NCBI GenBank assembly: GCA_025618425.1
Contig: CM046837.1
Span: 19,624,999 to 19,688,998, forward strand
From: Heliocidaris tuberculata
Taxonomy: Eukaryota; Echinodermata; Echinoidea; Camarodonta; Echinometridae
Length of the DNA: 64,000 nucleotides
Direction: 5' to 3'
Part shown: in pieces, positions 1 to 15,618 of the stretch
Numbering within the stretch: position 1 is the first letter of the stretch
Layout of the letters: each line of letters opens with the position of its first letter
Made by a program: the position numbers and the translations under genes
Notes under the pieces: generated by a model
Told to the model about the DNA's origin: nothing
Seen by the model: the letters and a program-made list of their open reading frames with translations, nothing else
The model's database searches: none

Positions 1-72
1 ATCTACTAGTAATGGAAAATATTATTTTTTTTTCAGTTATTTTGATTATTTTGGATATGATGGTAACAACTG

Positions 73-284
73 TTTTTTTCTCTCCAAATGTGATGTGACC
101 AGATGAGTAGATTATGAGTCTTTAGTTGTCATAATTTCAGCTCAAGGTCATTTATCGAAGGTCATGTATAAAATCTGTCTTTTTTTTCTCTCCAAATGTG
201 ATGTGACCAGATGAGTAGATTATGAGTCTTGTCATAATTTCAGCTCAAGGTCATTTATCGAAGGTCATGTATAAAATCTGTCTT
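73..284. repeat. Tandem duplication, about 105 bp x 2
   Basis: Two adjacent near-identical copies (about 73-180 and 181-284), each starting in a T-run followed by CTCTCCAAATG and ending in ATAAAATCTGTCT. The second copy lacks 5 bp after GAGTCTT. It lies in intron sequence upstream of the first visible SDR exon. No coding signal is seen. Confidence 0.9.
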
Positions 285-403
285 ATACAGCTGTCCCCAC
301 TTTGTTAAACTATTTTCTTTTATCAGACTGTGTTAGATAGCTTACTTTTGGACTGAATTCATGGTTTTAAAACCTGCTTCATTTTGTACCCCTTTCACTG
401 AAG

Positions 404-5187
<4,784 letters not shown>

Positions 5188-6090
5188 GATCTACATGTAG
5201 TGTACTATGTGGGTGGGTGCAAAGTGAATTGTGTCAAATAAGTTACTCAGAACAAGAAGGGTAATAACACAATTTTGGACATATGGATATATTTTTATAC
5301 CATGTACATCTGATTCTCTTCTTTCAAAAATATATATGGATATTTAAAAGACTTTTAAAAGCATATCAATTTGTAACAAAAGAGGGGCACTAGTTGTCTG
5401 TTTTTATTCTTTTTAAGGGCCCCAAAATCTTTAATTGGGGAAAAATTGGCAAACATTGATTTTTTGGCAAGAAGGACATGATCTTTGATGGATTTGAAAC
5501 AGAAAGGAGTTCCCTAATGCTTACAAGACCCTGTTGCAATGACCTGTTGGTTCTACATGTATATCTTGTTACACTGAGAACAATGACAAGTTTAGCCCTT
5601 CTAGTTCTCAACAAAAGAAATGATCTAATGGTGCAAATTTAAGCTACTAATGTATTCAGTATTATCATCTTGTAAATATCATTTTTTTTTTCATGACGTA
5701 GCTGTCCTATTACTAGACTGCAACTTGTCAACATGGATTGACTTTGGGATGATGTTTTACCCATCAAAGACAATAATTTGTTAATGGCTGCATTTATAAG
5801 CTTTCTTTCTTCAAATTAGCCAAATGTTATCAATAGGCTGAACCAGATTGTATTGGAGGGGGGGGGGGGGAATTTTAAACCTTTGAAATATCTGGTCAAT
5901 TTAGATATTTTGACTCTTGTTTTCCTTTTAACACTTATTGTCATCAATTGAATTATGGTAACCACCTTCCCCAACCAGCCTCCTTTGATATTATGATTTA
6001 CATTGTACAAGTCTGTTGATTTTTTATCCTTACAAATTTTTTATGGTAGAAAGATGCTATAATTGTATCATGTAATAAATTGGAATCTCA
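5188..6090 (+). other. SDR 3' UTR with polyadenylation signal
   Basis: AT-rich non-coding sequence follows the SDR stop. The first good AATAAA is at 6074-6079, just before the TA that borders the mariner-like element at 6147. A 12-G run sits at about 5859-5870. The exact cleavage site is inferred. Confidence 0.5.
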
Positions 6091-6257
6091 TTCTCTGACC
6101 CACAAACAAAATGAACAAACTGAAATAGACAACATGTATTACTATACAGTGCGTCCCAGAAAAACGAAACCTATAACAAAGGGTTATTGTGATCACACTA
6201 TGTGATCTGTAACAATAATTATCAATTTTCCATCAACTATAAGTATTATGATTTTCA

Positions 6258-6537
6258 GGGGTAACCTCGCTAGTCATAAGGAACGCTATTCATAAGGACC
6301 GCTATCCATAACACGTGACTAAATGAATAGTTTTTTTGTATGAATAGCGGTCCTGCTAAATAGCGAGCAAACCATTGACAAATTACCTCGCTATTCATAA
6401 GGACTTCCATTCATAAGGACCACTATTCATAACTATTCATAAGTACCGCTATTCATAACACGTGTTAAATGAATAGCGCTTTTCTATGAATAGCGGTCCT
6501 TATGAATAGCGGTCCTTATGAATAGCGAGCGGACCCC
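6258..6537. mobile_element. hAT-type MITE, 280 bp, copy 1
   Basis: Imperfect terminal inverted repeats (GGGGTAACCTCGCTAGTCAT versus the inverse of the right end, GGGGTCCGCTCGCTATTCAT). A perfect 8-bp duplication GATTTTCA lies at 6250-6257 and 6538-6545; 8 bp is the hAT/P-type length. The interior is repeated units of GAATAGCGGTCCTTAT in both orientations. It is inserted in the left arm of the mariner-like element and is therefore younger than it. Confidence 0.9.
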
Positions 6538-6953
6538 GATTTTCAATGTTACTTTAAAAGCATCCATCCATACATGCTCTACCAAACGGCATTATTTTGA
6601 AAAAAATTCAGATTTGGGTAAAACCATGAAAATGTTAGGATCACATGCAAACTTGACCCGAATAACACATGACTTTTAGAACTCTATGAGAAGACTGTTT
6701 TCATCTGTTTCTTTTAATATTTAGGGTAAGAATAATGCCCTCATCATAAAATAAAATATGGTCAATATTTTGTTGATGTTGGGGTTAACGAAGGGCATGT
6801 TTTGTATTTTAATGGTACCTGCAATCGAAATGAAAAGCAATTTTTTTCATTTTTCAGAACTGCACTTTCTTTTAAAAACAAAGTGGACAGAAAGGTGATA
6901 TTTTTCATATCAGTAAAGTAAGTGGCACTCTCCATTGTCATCAAATGGAAGTA

Positions 6954-7123
6954 CAGTTCTCCTTGCGTAACTTGAAGTCGCATATGTTGAACTTTCCCTA
7001 AGCCGAATCAATATTTTTACCAAACTATACAAAACGTGTTATTTACATTTCCTAAGTCAAATTTTGCATAAGTCGAATTATTTTTTGTGGTCCCAACAGA
7101 TTCGAATTAAGTAAAGTCAACTA
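6954..7123. mobile_element. Diverged TA-flanked MITE, about 170 bp
   Basis: The ends pair imperfectly over about 25 bp (CAGTTCTCCTTGCGTAACTT versus the inverse of ...AAAGTCAACTA) and TA borders both. The interior has repeated AAGTCGAATT-like segments, reminiscent of pogo-type MITEs. It is nested in the mariner-like element. Confidence 0.5.
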
Positions 7124-7515
7124 TACACGTTAGAAAGTGCACACAAGGCAGAAAATATTAAGATTATGGCAATTTCCCATCTCTGGAGGGGCACCTTTTC
7201 CATCATAGGAGGGGCACTTTTTCATCTTTTCAGTGATATTTATTGATTTTAGAAATTTTGAGGGCATACACTCCTTCCACCACTGGAAATTGGTATTGAC
7301 CCATGTTTTAAGAATTTCTGATTGAACGCATATCATCACACAAGGGAATTTCACGAAGCATATTTCTTGAAGCTGGTATTTCCCTTACGTCATGTTCGCT
7401 TGTGATACTACCGTTTTCACGGTTTTACCCAAATCTGGCACAACTGAGTTTTGAAATGTCATTTTCAAAATGCTGCTGCTCGGTAAGGCATGTATGGATA
7501 GATGCCATCAAGGTA

Positions 7516-7690
7516 TAGTGGAACCTCGTTATAAAGAGCACTGATATAACAAACTCTCGTTATAACAAGGTGATTTTCCTGGTCCCATCTCTTTGTATTC
7601 TATTGTATTTTGGCCCTGATATAACAAGGTTTCGATATAAAGAGGTAATTTCTCTGGTCCCAAGGACCTCGTTATAACGAGATTCCACTG
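7516..7690. mobile_element. pogo/Tigger-like MITE, copy 2
   Basis: Ends TAGTGGAACCTCGTTATAA and TTATAACGAGATTCCACTG, TA-flanked. It is the same family as 3928-4103, with several internal stretches such as CTGGTCCCAAGGACCTCG shared. It is nested in the right arm of the mariner-like element. Confidence 0.85.
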
Positions 7691-7810
7691 TATCATTTAA
7701 AAGCATAATACCTCTAGTTTATTGGAAAGATAATTATTATCATAGAGCACATAGTGTGGTCACAATAACCCTTTGTTTTAGGGTTTAATTTTTTTTTCTG
7801 GGACGCACTG

Positions 7811-8223
7811 TATAAGAATCATCCACATATATTATCTATTGAAATGTTTATACAGTGTGAACTTTGTTTTTGTTTTATTATGGGGGGGGGGGGTAGTTTT
7901 TCCAGCTTTGAAATATGCTAGAATTACTGTATCAAAACAAGAAGAAATTAGTTTGTATGGTGCAAATTCAGCTGCATTCTCATACTCATTGTTACCCAGG
8001 TTCCAATGGCTTCTCATAACTGTATTTCCTTGTTATTTTGGCCCTGGAAATTACAGTACAGGGTCTACCTCCTGATAGCATTTACATGTATTTGCTGATT
8101 TTTTTTTTTTTTTGGGGGGGGGGGGGCAGGGCTTGTCACATCTCCACACCCTGCTCTTTCTCCTCTCTCTCTCTCTCTCTCTGCCTGTCTGTCTAGCTGT
8201 CTGTCTCTGTCTCTCTGTTTCTA

Positions 8224-8256
<33 letters not shown>

Positions 8257-9300
8257 TCCTCTCTCTAGCACTGCCTCCTGCACTCCACCTCAGGAAAACC
8301 AGTTAGATAACTAACTTATGTCCAGAATGTCTATTATATAATTTCCAAGAATAGACTGGGTCAAATGTTATCTCCTATTTGAAGAAAATTATCAAAGTTT
8401 GTCATTTCCTGCCATTCATTCTCGAAACCGTATCCGTGTAAATGAAAGCATAACAGTAGATTTTCAGTAGCTACATGTACATGTAGTTTAATACATTTAC
8501 ACTGTACAGTACATCCATGTACTTGATCCATTGTACATTATATTATACTATTTAAAATGCATTATACTGAACTTGCTTTAATGATTGCAATCATGTTTTG
8601 TACGTTTAGATGTAGTCTATTAAAAGTCCAAAATAGTAGTTTGAAAACATTATTGCTTTGTTCTCTTCTGTGTTTCGATTATGTACATAAGTTGTATGAA
8701 TTTCTCATAAAATGTTAAGGCCACCTTTCAAAATGAAAAAAAAGAAAAGAAGTTAGATATTAAATTCGCTCAAATGTAGATTGTTCCTGACTAAACTGTC
8801 GTTTGAATGTGAACATCAAAATTACCGTGTGTTGTGAGCCATTCAGTTAGAGAAAAGGCCCTTTCAGCTGAGAATCTGAATCATTTCGACCATTCACACG
8901 ACCCGCAACCAACGGGTAGATGATTCGGCATTTTCTCGGACTAGATAAGGCTTAACATACATGTACCATGCAGTTTTTATATAAATTTTGATTTGCCAAC
9001 CACTCGGGACCTCGGTCAGATGAGATTTACATCTTCAAAATCATAATGTTATGTCTACTAGTACATGTACTAGTATTGGTATTTCTTTCAAAATGTAGTC
9101 TGATAGTCGGGTTGTAAGGCATGTACATGTAGTGGCCTTAAGAGACAAATGATGGAAAAAATTCACAATTTATGATCTGACCGAGTTGATAATTTGCCTT
9201 GAGTCATATATTGCTTTTCTTAGTTTTTCATGTCTCTCAAAAGGAGTCACAACTCTTTTCTTATATGTCCAAAATTCATCATTTCTTAAAATTCTGTTTC
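7811..9300. other. Intergenic, low-complexity tracts only
   Basis: No gene is seen. It holds a poly-G run near 7881, a T/G run near 8099-8127, a (CT)n microsatellite at about 8160-8270 and scattered TACATGTAC repeats. Confidence 0.6.
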
Positions 9301-9309
9301 TGATTAATT

Positions 9310-9820
9310 TCCTTCTATTAAAGGTATCAGATAGTTTTGGGAAGCCCTCACAAACTTTTCGTGAGATTTCTTTGATTTTATTTAATAAATAGCAGGGTAC
9401 TAACATAACTAAGATGCTGTGAAGTTTTTTCCTCCTCAAGTGAAATATTTATCGAATTAGAGGTGAAAAGAATAAAAATCCCTGGCCCAAAAAAGAGGGG
9501 ATGTAAATTCGAACAACGGCCACACACATTACTCACATGAGGATTGCTGTGTGTTATAGAATACGCTACACATAGTGCAAAGCGCTGGGTTTATCGTGTG
9601 TGGAACCTTCGGGTGGATAAGGTCTTAGCGTGAGGCAGTGAAAAGCCGTTACCAAGCGTTTCTTACAGATTTACACTAAAATTTGTTGGAAATCGTGAAT
9701 GGAATGTTAAATAATCTCGTACACATGTCTTATGATAAAAGGAGAATAGTATGTGACTATGTCAGATAAGTTTCTTGCCAATATGATTTTTGCTACCGAG
9801 ACTGTCTATGAGCTTTAAAA
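9310..9820. repeat. Dispersed 0.5-kb repeat, copy A
   Basis: About 510 bp, alignable in the same orientation with 27076-27585. Shared blocks include GGAAGCCCTCA/GGTAAGCCCTCA, AATAGCA, CTGTGAAG..TT..CCTCCT, TTTACACT.AAATT and TTTTTGCTACC. A short minus-strand reading frame (9170-9439, 89 codons) keeps similar residues in both copies. The class of element is unknown. Confidence 0.7.
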
Positions 9821-10034
9821 GTAACTTATTTATTGAGTGGAGTCAGGACTACACATATTTATCAATTCTAGTCATTTTTCAAATAAGGCTTAAAATTTTG
9901 ATTTATGTGACAGCAGAGAAAAACATATAATGAAGTACTGTATTCTTCATTTCTGAATGACAGATAAATTCTCATTAACTTTATAGGATCACCGTGGACT
10001 GTGTTCCTAGATTTATGTCTATGACGATCACCGA

Positions 10035-11870
10035 CTAGTAGTTGGCATAAGAGTAATTTGATAGCTCATGACAACTCGCCGACTTGCAATGTTCTCCAGG
10101 CTTTCCCCCCGTTCCGTCGCTGGTGGCATACGCATACTCTTCTAGATCCTGATCTACCACAGTGCTTGGAACAAGGTACCCATCCCTGTCCATCAGACCT
10201 TCCTGTGAAGATCTTGCCGAACTCAAGTCCCTGCTGCCAACCATGACATCTGTGGAAGAGTAATAGCCCTCAGTGCGTCTTGGATTCCTCCCGCGGAGAA
10301 CAACTGGGGCCTCGTCTGGCACTATGTAATTACCGTCATCTATGCAAATGACGGGGTTGGACTTGAGGGACGACACGTCGATTCTGTTTGTAACAGATAG
10401 ACTGTCATGCCAATTGCAGAGGTCTCTACTTTGTGCAGGATGGCGGGCTCGTGAAGCAGGAGATGATTGCGATGGAATGCCCCGGTTACCTGCTGTTGTT
10501 CGTGCAGGAATAGGTTGCTTGGCTCTTCTTGAGATGTTACGGTTCCAAATTTCCTTCATGGAGACATACAGTGACATTTTCCGATTAGGCCTATCGTTAT
10601 TTTTTGAACCATTAGAGGGCGTTGCCACGGAGTTGCCACGTCTTTTTGACTTGCATACGTAGATGGTAAAGCAGAAAGTGATGGCAAGTAATACCAACAC
10701 TAAGCAGACCAATATTAAAACCGTCTGCATTCCAAATCGTCTATCTCGCTCAGGGGGAGAAGTTTTGTCAGAATTTTCTGTCATTTTGGGCATGATGGTT
10801 AAAAGCGCTTCCGACATTATATTCTTAGTTTGGTTATTCGTTATCAATTGACATGTCACCAGCACTGGTTCATCTGTAAGGGCCTGAACGCATTTTATCA
10901 ACATCGTGCTCGCTTTTGTGGATTGTGTTATCGCCATATTGCTGAGGAGGTCTTTTGTATCGAAAAGCCGCGAAGACACGTTCCACTTGAATATTCCTTG
11001 TGGAGCTTCCGAACTAGCTATGCAGACAAACATGGCATCCATCCCTTGTTGGATGACACTGTACATGGGATCGATGCGGACGCCTTGCATGATTGGAGCT
11101 AACCCCAACTGCATCTCTTGCATGTAAGAGCAAGTCTCCTTGAAGGGCTGTCCACCAATCGCTCCCTTCAAGGCACATGTGAAGTTGAAGCATTCGCTGA
11201 TGTCCTTGAGCATCACCCTTGCCATCACCATCTCACCAATAAAGTACTTACTCAATAGCTCCTTCCCATTGCAGAAGAGAGTCGGTGATGCAGTTGGATG
11301 GTCAAAGGCAGACCAGCTGCAACTAACCTCCATCTCAACCTCATCCATATTGATCATGTTTATCATTGGTGGTATATAGGACGCAGAACATTCCAGAGAA
11401 TGAGGAGGATTTGGGTCGACTGGACTCTCAGAAATCGATGCTTCCTCAGCACTAGAAAAATAGTTCCCAGGAAGTACCGTTACCTCTCCGGCCCAAAGCA
11501 CCTCTTTGTCGGAACCTACGGTCGAACTGTAACACATGTAAACACCGTTCACTTCCTCACTTGCCGTATATACATAGAGATAGTAAATGCGATTCACGTC
11601 GTCAACACTTATTCCAAAGTTATTCATTTCAGCTCCGTAGTCGAAAAGAATATCATTCTTGCTGATGAAACGACGGTAGCGCATTGATAACCAGTAAACT
11701 GCTTCGGTGTCGTTCATTCCAGCTTGGCATGCTATGGACGTACTCTCACCAGTATTTAGAGTGACTTGTTCAAACTCAACATCTCCGATATCCAAGGAAA
11801 GTGAAGCTGCATTGTTAAAACTTCCAAAAAGTACTAAGATACTTGTAACAATCACAGCCAATTCCATCAT
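10035..11870 (-). CDS. Type I membrane receptor with Ig-like domains, single exon
   Basis: A 611-residue protein. Residues 1-23 form a signal peptide. Three Ig-like regions follow: Ig1 with Cys48, Trp60 and Cys113 in a VYMC context; a second, Cys-rich one at about 160-250; and a third with Cys283, Trp296 and Cys340. A transmembrane helix spans about 382-404, followed by a basic stop-transfer stretch. The roughly 205-residue tail has several tyrosines in SH2-docking-like settings: Y515 (NYIVP), Y565 (GYLVP), Y579/Y581 (EEYAYAT) and Y606/Y608/Y611 at the C-terminus. This suggests a signalling cell-surface receptor, possibly immune. No intron interrupts the frame, which is unusual for an Ig receptor and suggests an intronless family or an old retrocopy; intronless Ig-TM gene families have been described in sea urchins, though identity with them is inference. 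A reverse-strand AATAAA sits at 9829-9834. The ligand is unknown. Confidence 0.85.
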   Translation of the reverse strand: MMELAVIVTSILVLFGSFNNAASLSLDIGDVEFEQVTLNTGESTSIACQAGMNDTEAVYWLSMRYRRFISKNDILFDYGAEMNNFGISVDDVNRIYYLYVYTASEEVNGVYMCYSSTVGSDKEVLWAGEVTVLPGNYFSSAEEASISESPVDPNPPHSLECSASYIPPMINMINMDEVEMEVSCSWSAFDHPTASPTLFCNGKELLSKYFIGEMVMARVMLKDISECFNFTCALKGAIGGQPFKETCSYMQEMQLGLAPIMQGVRIDPMYSVIQQGMDAMFVCIASSEAPQGIFKWNVSSRLFDTKDLLSNMAITQSTKASTMLIKCVQALTDEPVLVTCQLITNNQTKNIMSEALLTIMPKMTENSDKTSPPERDRRFGMQTVLILVCLVLVLLAITFCFTIYVCKSKRRGNSVATPSNGSKNNDRPNRKMSLYVSMKEIWNRNISRRAKQPIPARTTAGNRGIPSQSSPASRARHPAQSRDLCNWHDSLSVTNRIDVSSLKSNPVICIDDGNYIVPDEAPVVLRGRNPRRTEGYYSSTDVMVGSRDLSSARSSQEGLMDRDGYLVPSTVVDQDLEEYAYATSDGTGGKPGEHCKSASCHELSNYSYANY

Positions 11871-12907
11871 GTCTATTCAGGGCACTATACACTGCCTTGC
11901 AAATATTTTGAAAGTAGAATGAAAAAAGAGATAGCAGAGAGCTTGTTTAACATAAATACCGAAGTCTTTCAATGACTTCCCAAGTCACAGTGATAAAGCA
12001 ATTTGCTTTTGAACGATTTCCAGCTTTAGGCCAACGCAGAGATAAAACCCCTGTTGAACTATGGGCCCTACCAATATCGAAGTAACTGTTACAGTTGATA
12101 CTGTTATCATCAGGTAGTGAGGATGCTCAAGTCACGGATATTACAACACTTGTATATCCGGAACACATATGCATTGATATTATCTACCATCACAAAATCT
12201 ACAACGTCGACCTCGTGTTACTGTCAACTACTACTACTAATAGGATTTTATCTAATTTAAATGACCGCGACCTATAGAACAAAATAAAATTTGATATATA
12301 ATGAAAAATTACCGGACTGGGTATCCACGAATGGCGTCATAGAGGGTTTGAATTGTAACCTGTGAATCATTCAGGTAGATACCTTCCTCGATTCCTTTGT
12401 AGTACATACTTTGTTGGAAATGAAGAAAAAAGTTTGACGTTAAAATATCAGCTTTCACTTCTAGATATTTCATCCATTACAATCAAAATACAAGATGTTT
12501 CAAAATTTGAATTACAAATAAGAAAATTGCATGATGATAGTAAGTCACCTTGTCTTCTTGTTCTAATTCGTAGCTCTGTAAGGAAAACAGTATTAAATAA
12601 TCTAAATTTCATAAATTTTTTATGAATCCTTTCTAACAAAGCTTTTGTAAATAGCAAAATGTGCATAAATCAAATTTTTTTTGACCGAAAATTGTTCCCG
12701 CAGATTACATGAAAGGCTAAAAACTGGAACTAGGAATAAATGGATAAAAGTATCTTCCTTTAAAAAAATAATGTCTTTGCAAAAACAAAGATTAATGATA
12801 ATTAAGGGGGAGGGGGGAACAAAAACAAACAAGCAAATAAACGAACGTATGCATACAATCACCTGGCTGATTACAACTATATAACAAAACTGGTGTTTAT
12901 CTCTTTC

Positions 12908-13695
12908 ATTTAAAGGAGAATGAAATCCTGGGGATAAATCAATTTTAACAAAAAGAGAGGATAGAGAGAAGCAATTTAAAAATATCATTCAATCAAAATC
13001 GGTTATGAAATGAGAAAGTTATGACAGTTTGAAAAGTCTCAATTTACTTTCTATGTCGATCCTCAAATTGGCAATGTTGCTTCAAAGTGACAGGTTAAGT
13101 AGGACAACTCTCCATAGGTTTTGTACACAAAATTTCATATTTTCCCCATTATCTCTCAAGGTGCAGCTTGTCTCCTTAGCTCAAGATATATCATGGGAAA
13201 ATGTATTTGACACAACATATGTTGAGTTTACACTAAGACAAGCAGCAGCTTTAGAGATAATGGAGAAATATAAAATTTTGTGTACAAAACTTAGAACACG
13301 ATAAAAATTTCTACTTTCGAAACATAAACTCAAGGGCAATTTCAAAGGCCTATTGTACTGCCCATAGAAATCTTGTTCGGATTACGTAATACGCCATTGT
13401 AATGTTCGCACTAAAGGTGATAGACAAGGCTATTGAAATTGTCTTGAGTTTATTTTTCGAACGTAGTTTTTATCGTGTTTAATAGGCCTATTGAGAGTTG
13501 TACTACTTAATCTGCCATTTTGAAGCAACATTGCCAATCTGAGGATCGCCATAGAAAGTAAATTGAGACTTGTCAAACTTTCATAACTTTTTCATTTCAT
13601 AACCGATTTTGATGGAACTTTTTTTTTTAATTGCTTCTCTCTATCCTCTCTTTTCATTAAAATGGATATTTCCCCAGGGTTTCATTCCCATTTAA
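12908..13695. mobile_element. Foldback (MITE-like) element, about 790 bp, multiply nested
   Basis: The outer arms pair over about 200 bp: left 12908-13110 contains GAATGAAATCCTGGGGATAA and GATCCTCAAATTGGCAATG, and right 13495-13695 contains the inverse. Two smaller palindromes lie inside. One is near 13112-13295, with GTTTTGTACACAAAATTTCA and its inverse. The other is near 13300-13480, with ACTTTCGAAACATAAACTCAA and its inverse. There is no transposase ORF. Confidence 0.75.
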
Positions 13696-13891
13696 ACGAA
13701 TTCATTTGCTATCTGCAAAATCTACCACTCATGAATTTGAAATTGAAATGAAATAACGAGTTAACTGAATACATATTTAGCATGGAAGCCAAGCATTTGA
13801 CCATGTGATTGTAAGTTATTGAAACTTTGTATTTTAGGACACTTTAGAACCTAATCGATGTGATGTAGTTTTAATCCATTATTCTTATTTC

Positions 13892-14176
13892 CGGGTCCGC
13901 TTGCTATTCATAAGGATCGCTATTCATAGAAAACCGCTATTCATTTAACACACGTTATGAATAGCGGTCCTTATGAATAGTTATGAATAGTGGTCCATAA
14001 TTATGAATGGAAGTCCTTATGAATAGCGAGGTAATTTGTCCATGGTTCACTCGCTATTTAGAAGGACGGCTATTCATACAAAACCGCTATTCATTTAGTC
14101 ACGCGTTATGGATAGCGGTCCTTATGAGTAAGTGGTCCTTATGAATAGCGGTCCTTATGACTAACGAGGTTACCCC
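13892..14176. mobile_element. hAT-type MITE, copy 2, inverted relative to copy 1
   Basis: Same family as 6258-6537 in the opposite orientation, with the same GAATAGCGGTCCTTATGA units. A perfect 8-bp duplication CTTATTTC lies at 13884-13891 and 14177-14184. Two independent 8-bp duplications confirm the boundaries of this family. Confidence 0.9.
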
Positions 14177-14589
14177 CTTATTTCAGAGCACTTTTTTCAT
14201 AATTTCAGAGGGAGAGGGACGACCCCCCCCCCCGGAAATTCTCAAGGAGAAAGCCTCGGCAAGATGTTAATACAAAAGAAAAAAAATCCAAAGAAAATCA
14301 CGAGCTCGTTGCGGTTTGCTGAAAACAATATTCCAAGTCATGTATAACATTATAATATAACGTCCATAGGCGCTTCCAAAGAGCTTTAGAAATTACGATC
14401 CCGACTTTCATAGCTTCGGCAACGGTTACCAGCCCACAGTGTATTTCAGGTATACCCATTTACCACACCTGGGTCGATCGAGTGTGGTAAATGTAGATTA
14501 ATGTGTATAGCCAAAGGACCTTAGTGCTGCGACAGGGATTATTCGAACCCCATACCTTGTGGTTCACAGTCCGGGGACTTGTCAACAAG

Positions 14590-14935
14590 ACCAGTGGCGG
14601 ATTTAGGGGGGGGGGGCAATCCCGGCCAGTGCCCCCCCCCCCCTTTTGAGGGAAAACAATTCATTGTGCCCCCTCTATTTGCGATTGTGCCCCCCCCCCT
14701 TTTCGAGCAGAAAACCTTTTTTTTTTTTTTTTTTTTTTGCTTGTCAGAGAATTATGGAGGGGAACTGGACCCAATAAGCCCCCCCCCCCCCCCCCCCCCA
14801 CTGAGCGACTTTTGGAGGGCCGGCGAGACAAAAAAAATATGGGTCTCTCTCCAAGCAGTTTGCCAAAGTTGACAATCCTGCATTTATGTGCCCCCCCCCC
14901 CCTTATACGAAATCCTGGATCCGCCCCTGAACAAG
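14590..14935. repeat. G/C-homopolymer-rich dispersed repeat
   Basis: Starts near AGTGGCGGATTTAGG with a long G run and ends near CCTGGATCCGCCCCTG, so the ends are roughly inverted copies. The interior has C runs of 9 to 18. Related pieces occur at 16618-16700, 23148-23460, 31745-31805, 38940-39115, 44186-44210, 48497-48545 and 49620-49665. It looks like a genome-wide MITE- or SINE-like family; no coding. Confidence 0.6.
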
Positions 14936-15618
14936 ACTACAACTGTTTCATCTTTACAGGGTCACCACAGTGTGTCCGAGGGAAGAAAATAGAATAACTG
15001 AGCAGTGTTAAAAGGGTGTTACGTGCTCCATGGCACAGAAATCGCTTTAAAGTATCGTTAGATTGGCATGTCCCCGGCAGCCTCTGTCAGTAAACTGACA
15101 CAATTATACACGAATCAGATTAAAATTTAAAAATCAATCACGATCTGATCGAGATAAATATCGAGAAAGGTTTTCCCTCTTTTCTCTTTCTCTAGATTTC
15201 TCTTTTCATTTATCATACTCAATTTTTTCTTATCATCAGCAGTGTATTGTATTATGAGCAGCCGCAACGTTTTCCAGTTATTTTTTTTTTGGTTATTTCT
15301 CTTTCATCCTGTTCATTTTAATTGACTTTATGGCTCTTTTGTGTTTATTCCTAATTTTCTTCACTTTCTCTTCGCTCAACCCTTCCAACTCGTCTATACG
15401 CATAAACATGTATAAGGCTGAACCCCGTTTTTATCGGATCTCTTCTATATTTTTCTTCGAGAACAGATATTGAAATCATTTAAATACCCGGTGTTGTCCA
15501 CAATCTGGTTTTAAAGGGGTTGGTTGCTTGTTTATAAAAACTTCAGTTATATCTTCAAAGTGAAGCCCGGCCCCAGCAAGAACAGACATTATTTTCTAAA
15601 TTTCTAAATTCTGACAAC

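Larger units (their letters stand above)
6147..7810. mobile_element. mariner-like foldback element, 1.66 kb, with nested MITEs
   Basis: The left end is CAGTGCGTCCCAGAAAAA, the right end is its inverted form TTCTGGGACGCACTG, and TA flanks both. The arms match well inside the ends: the left segment near 6560-6660 (ATCCATACATGC, GATTTGGGTAAAACC) recurs inverted near 7380-7500. Three smaller elements sit inside: 6258-6537, 6954-7123 and 7516-7690. No transposase ORF is present. Confidence 0.85.
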
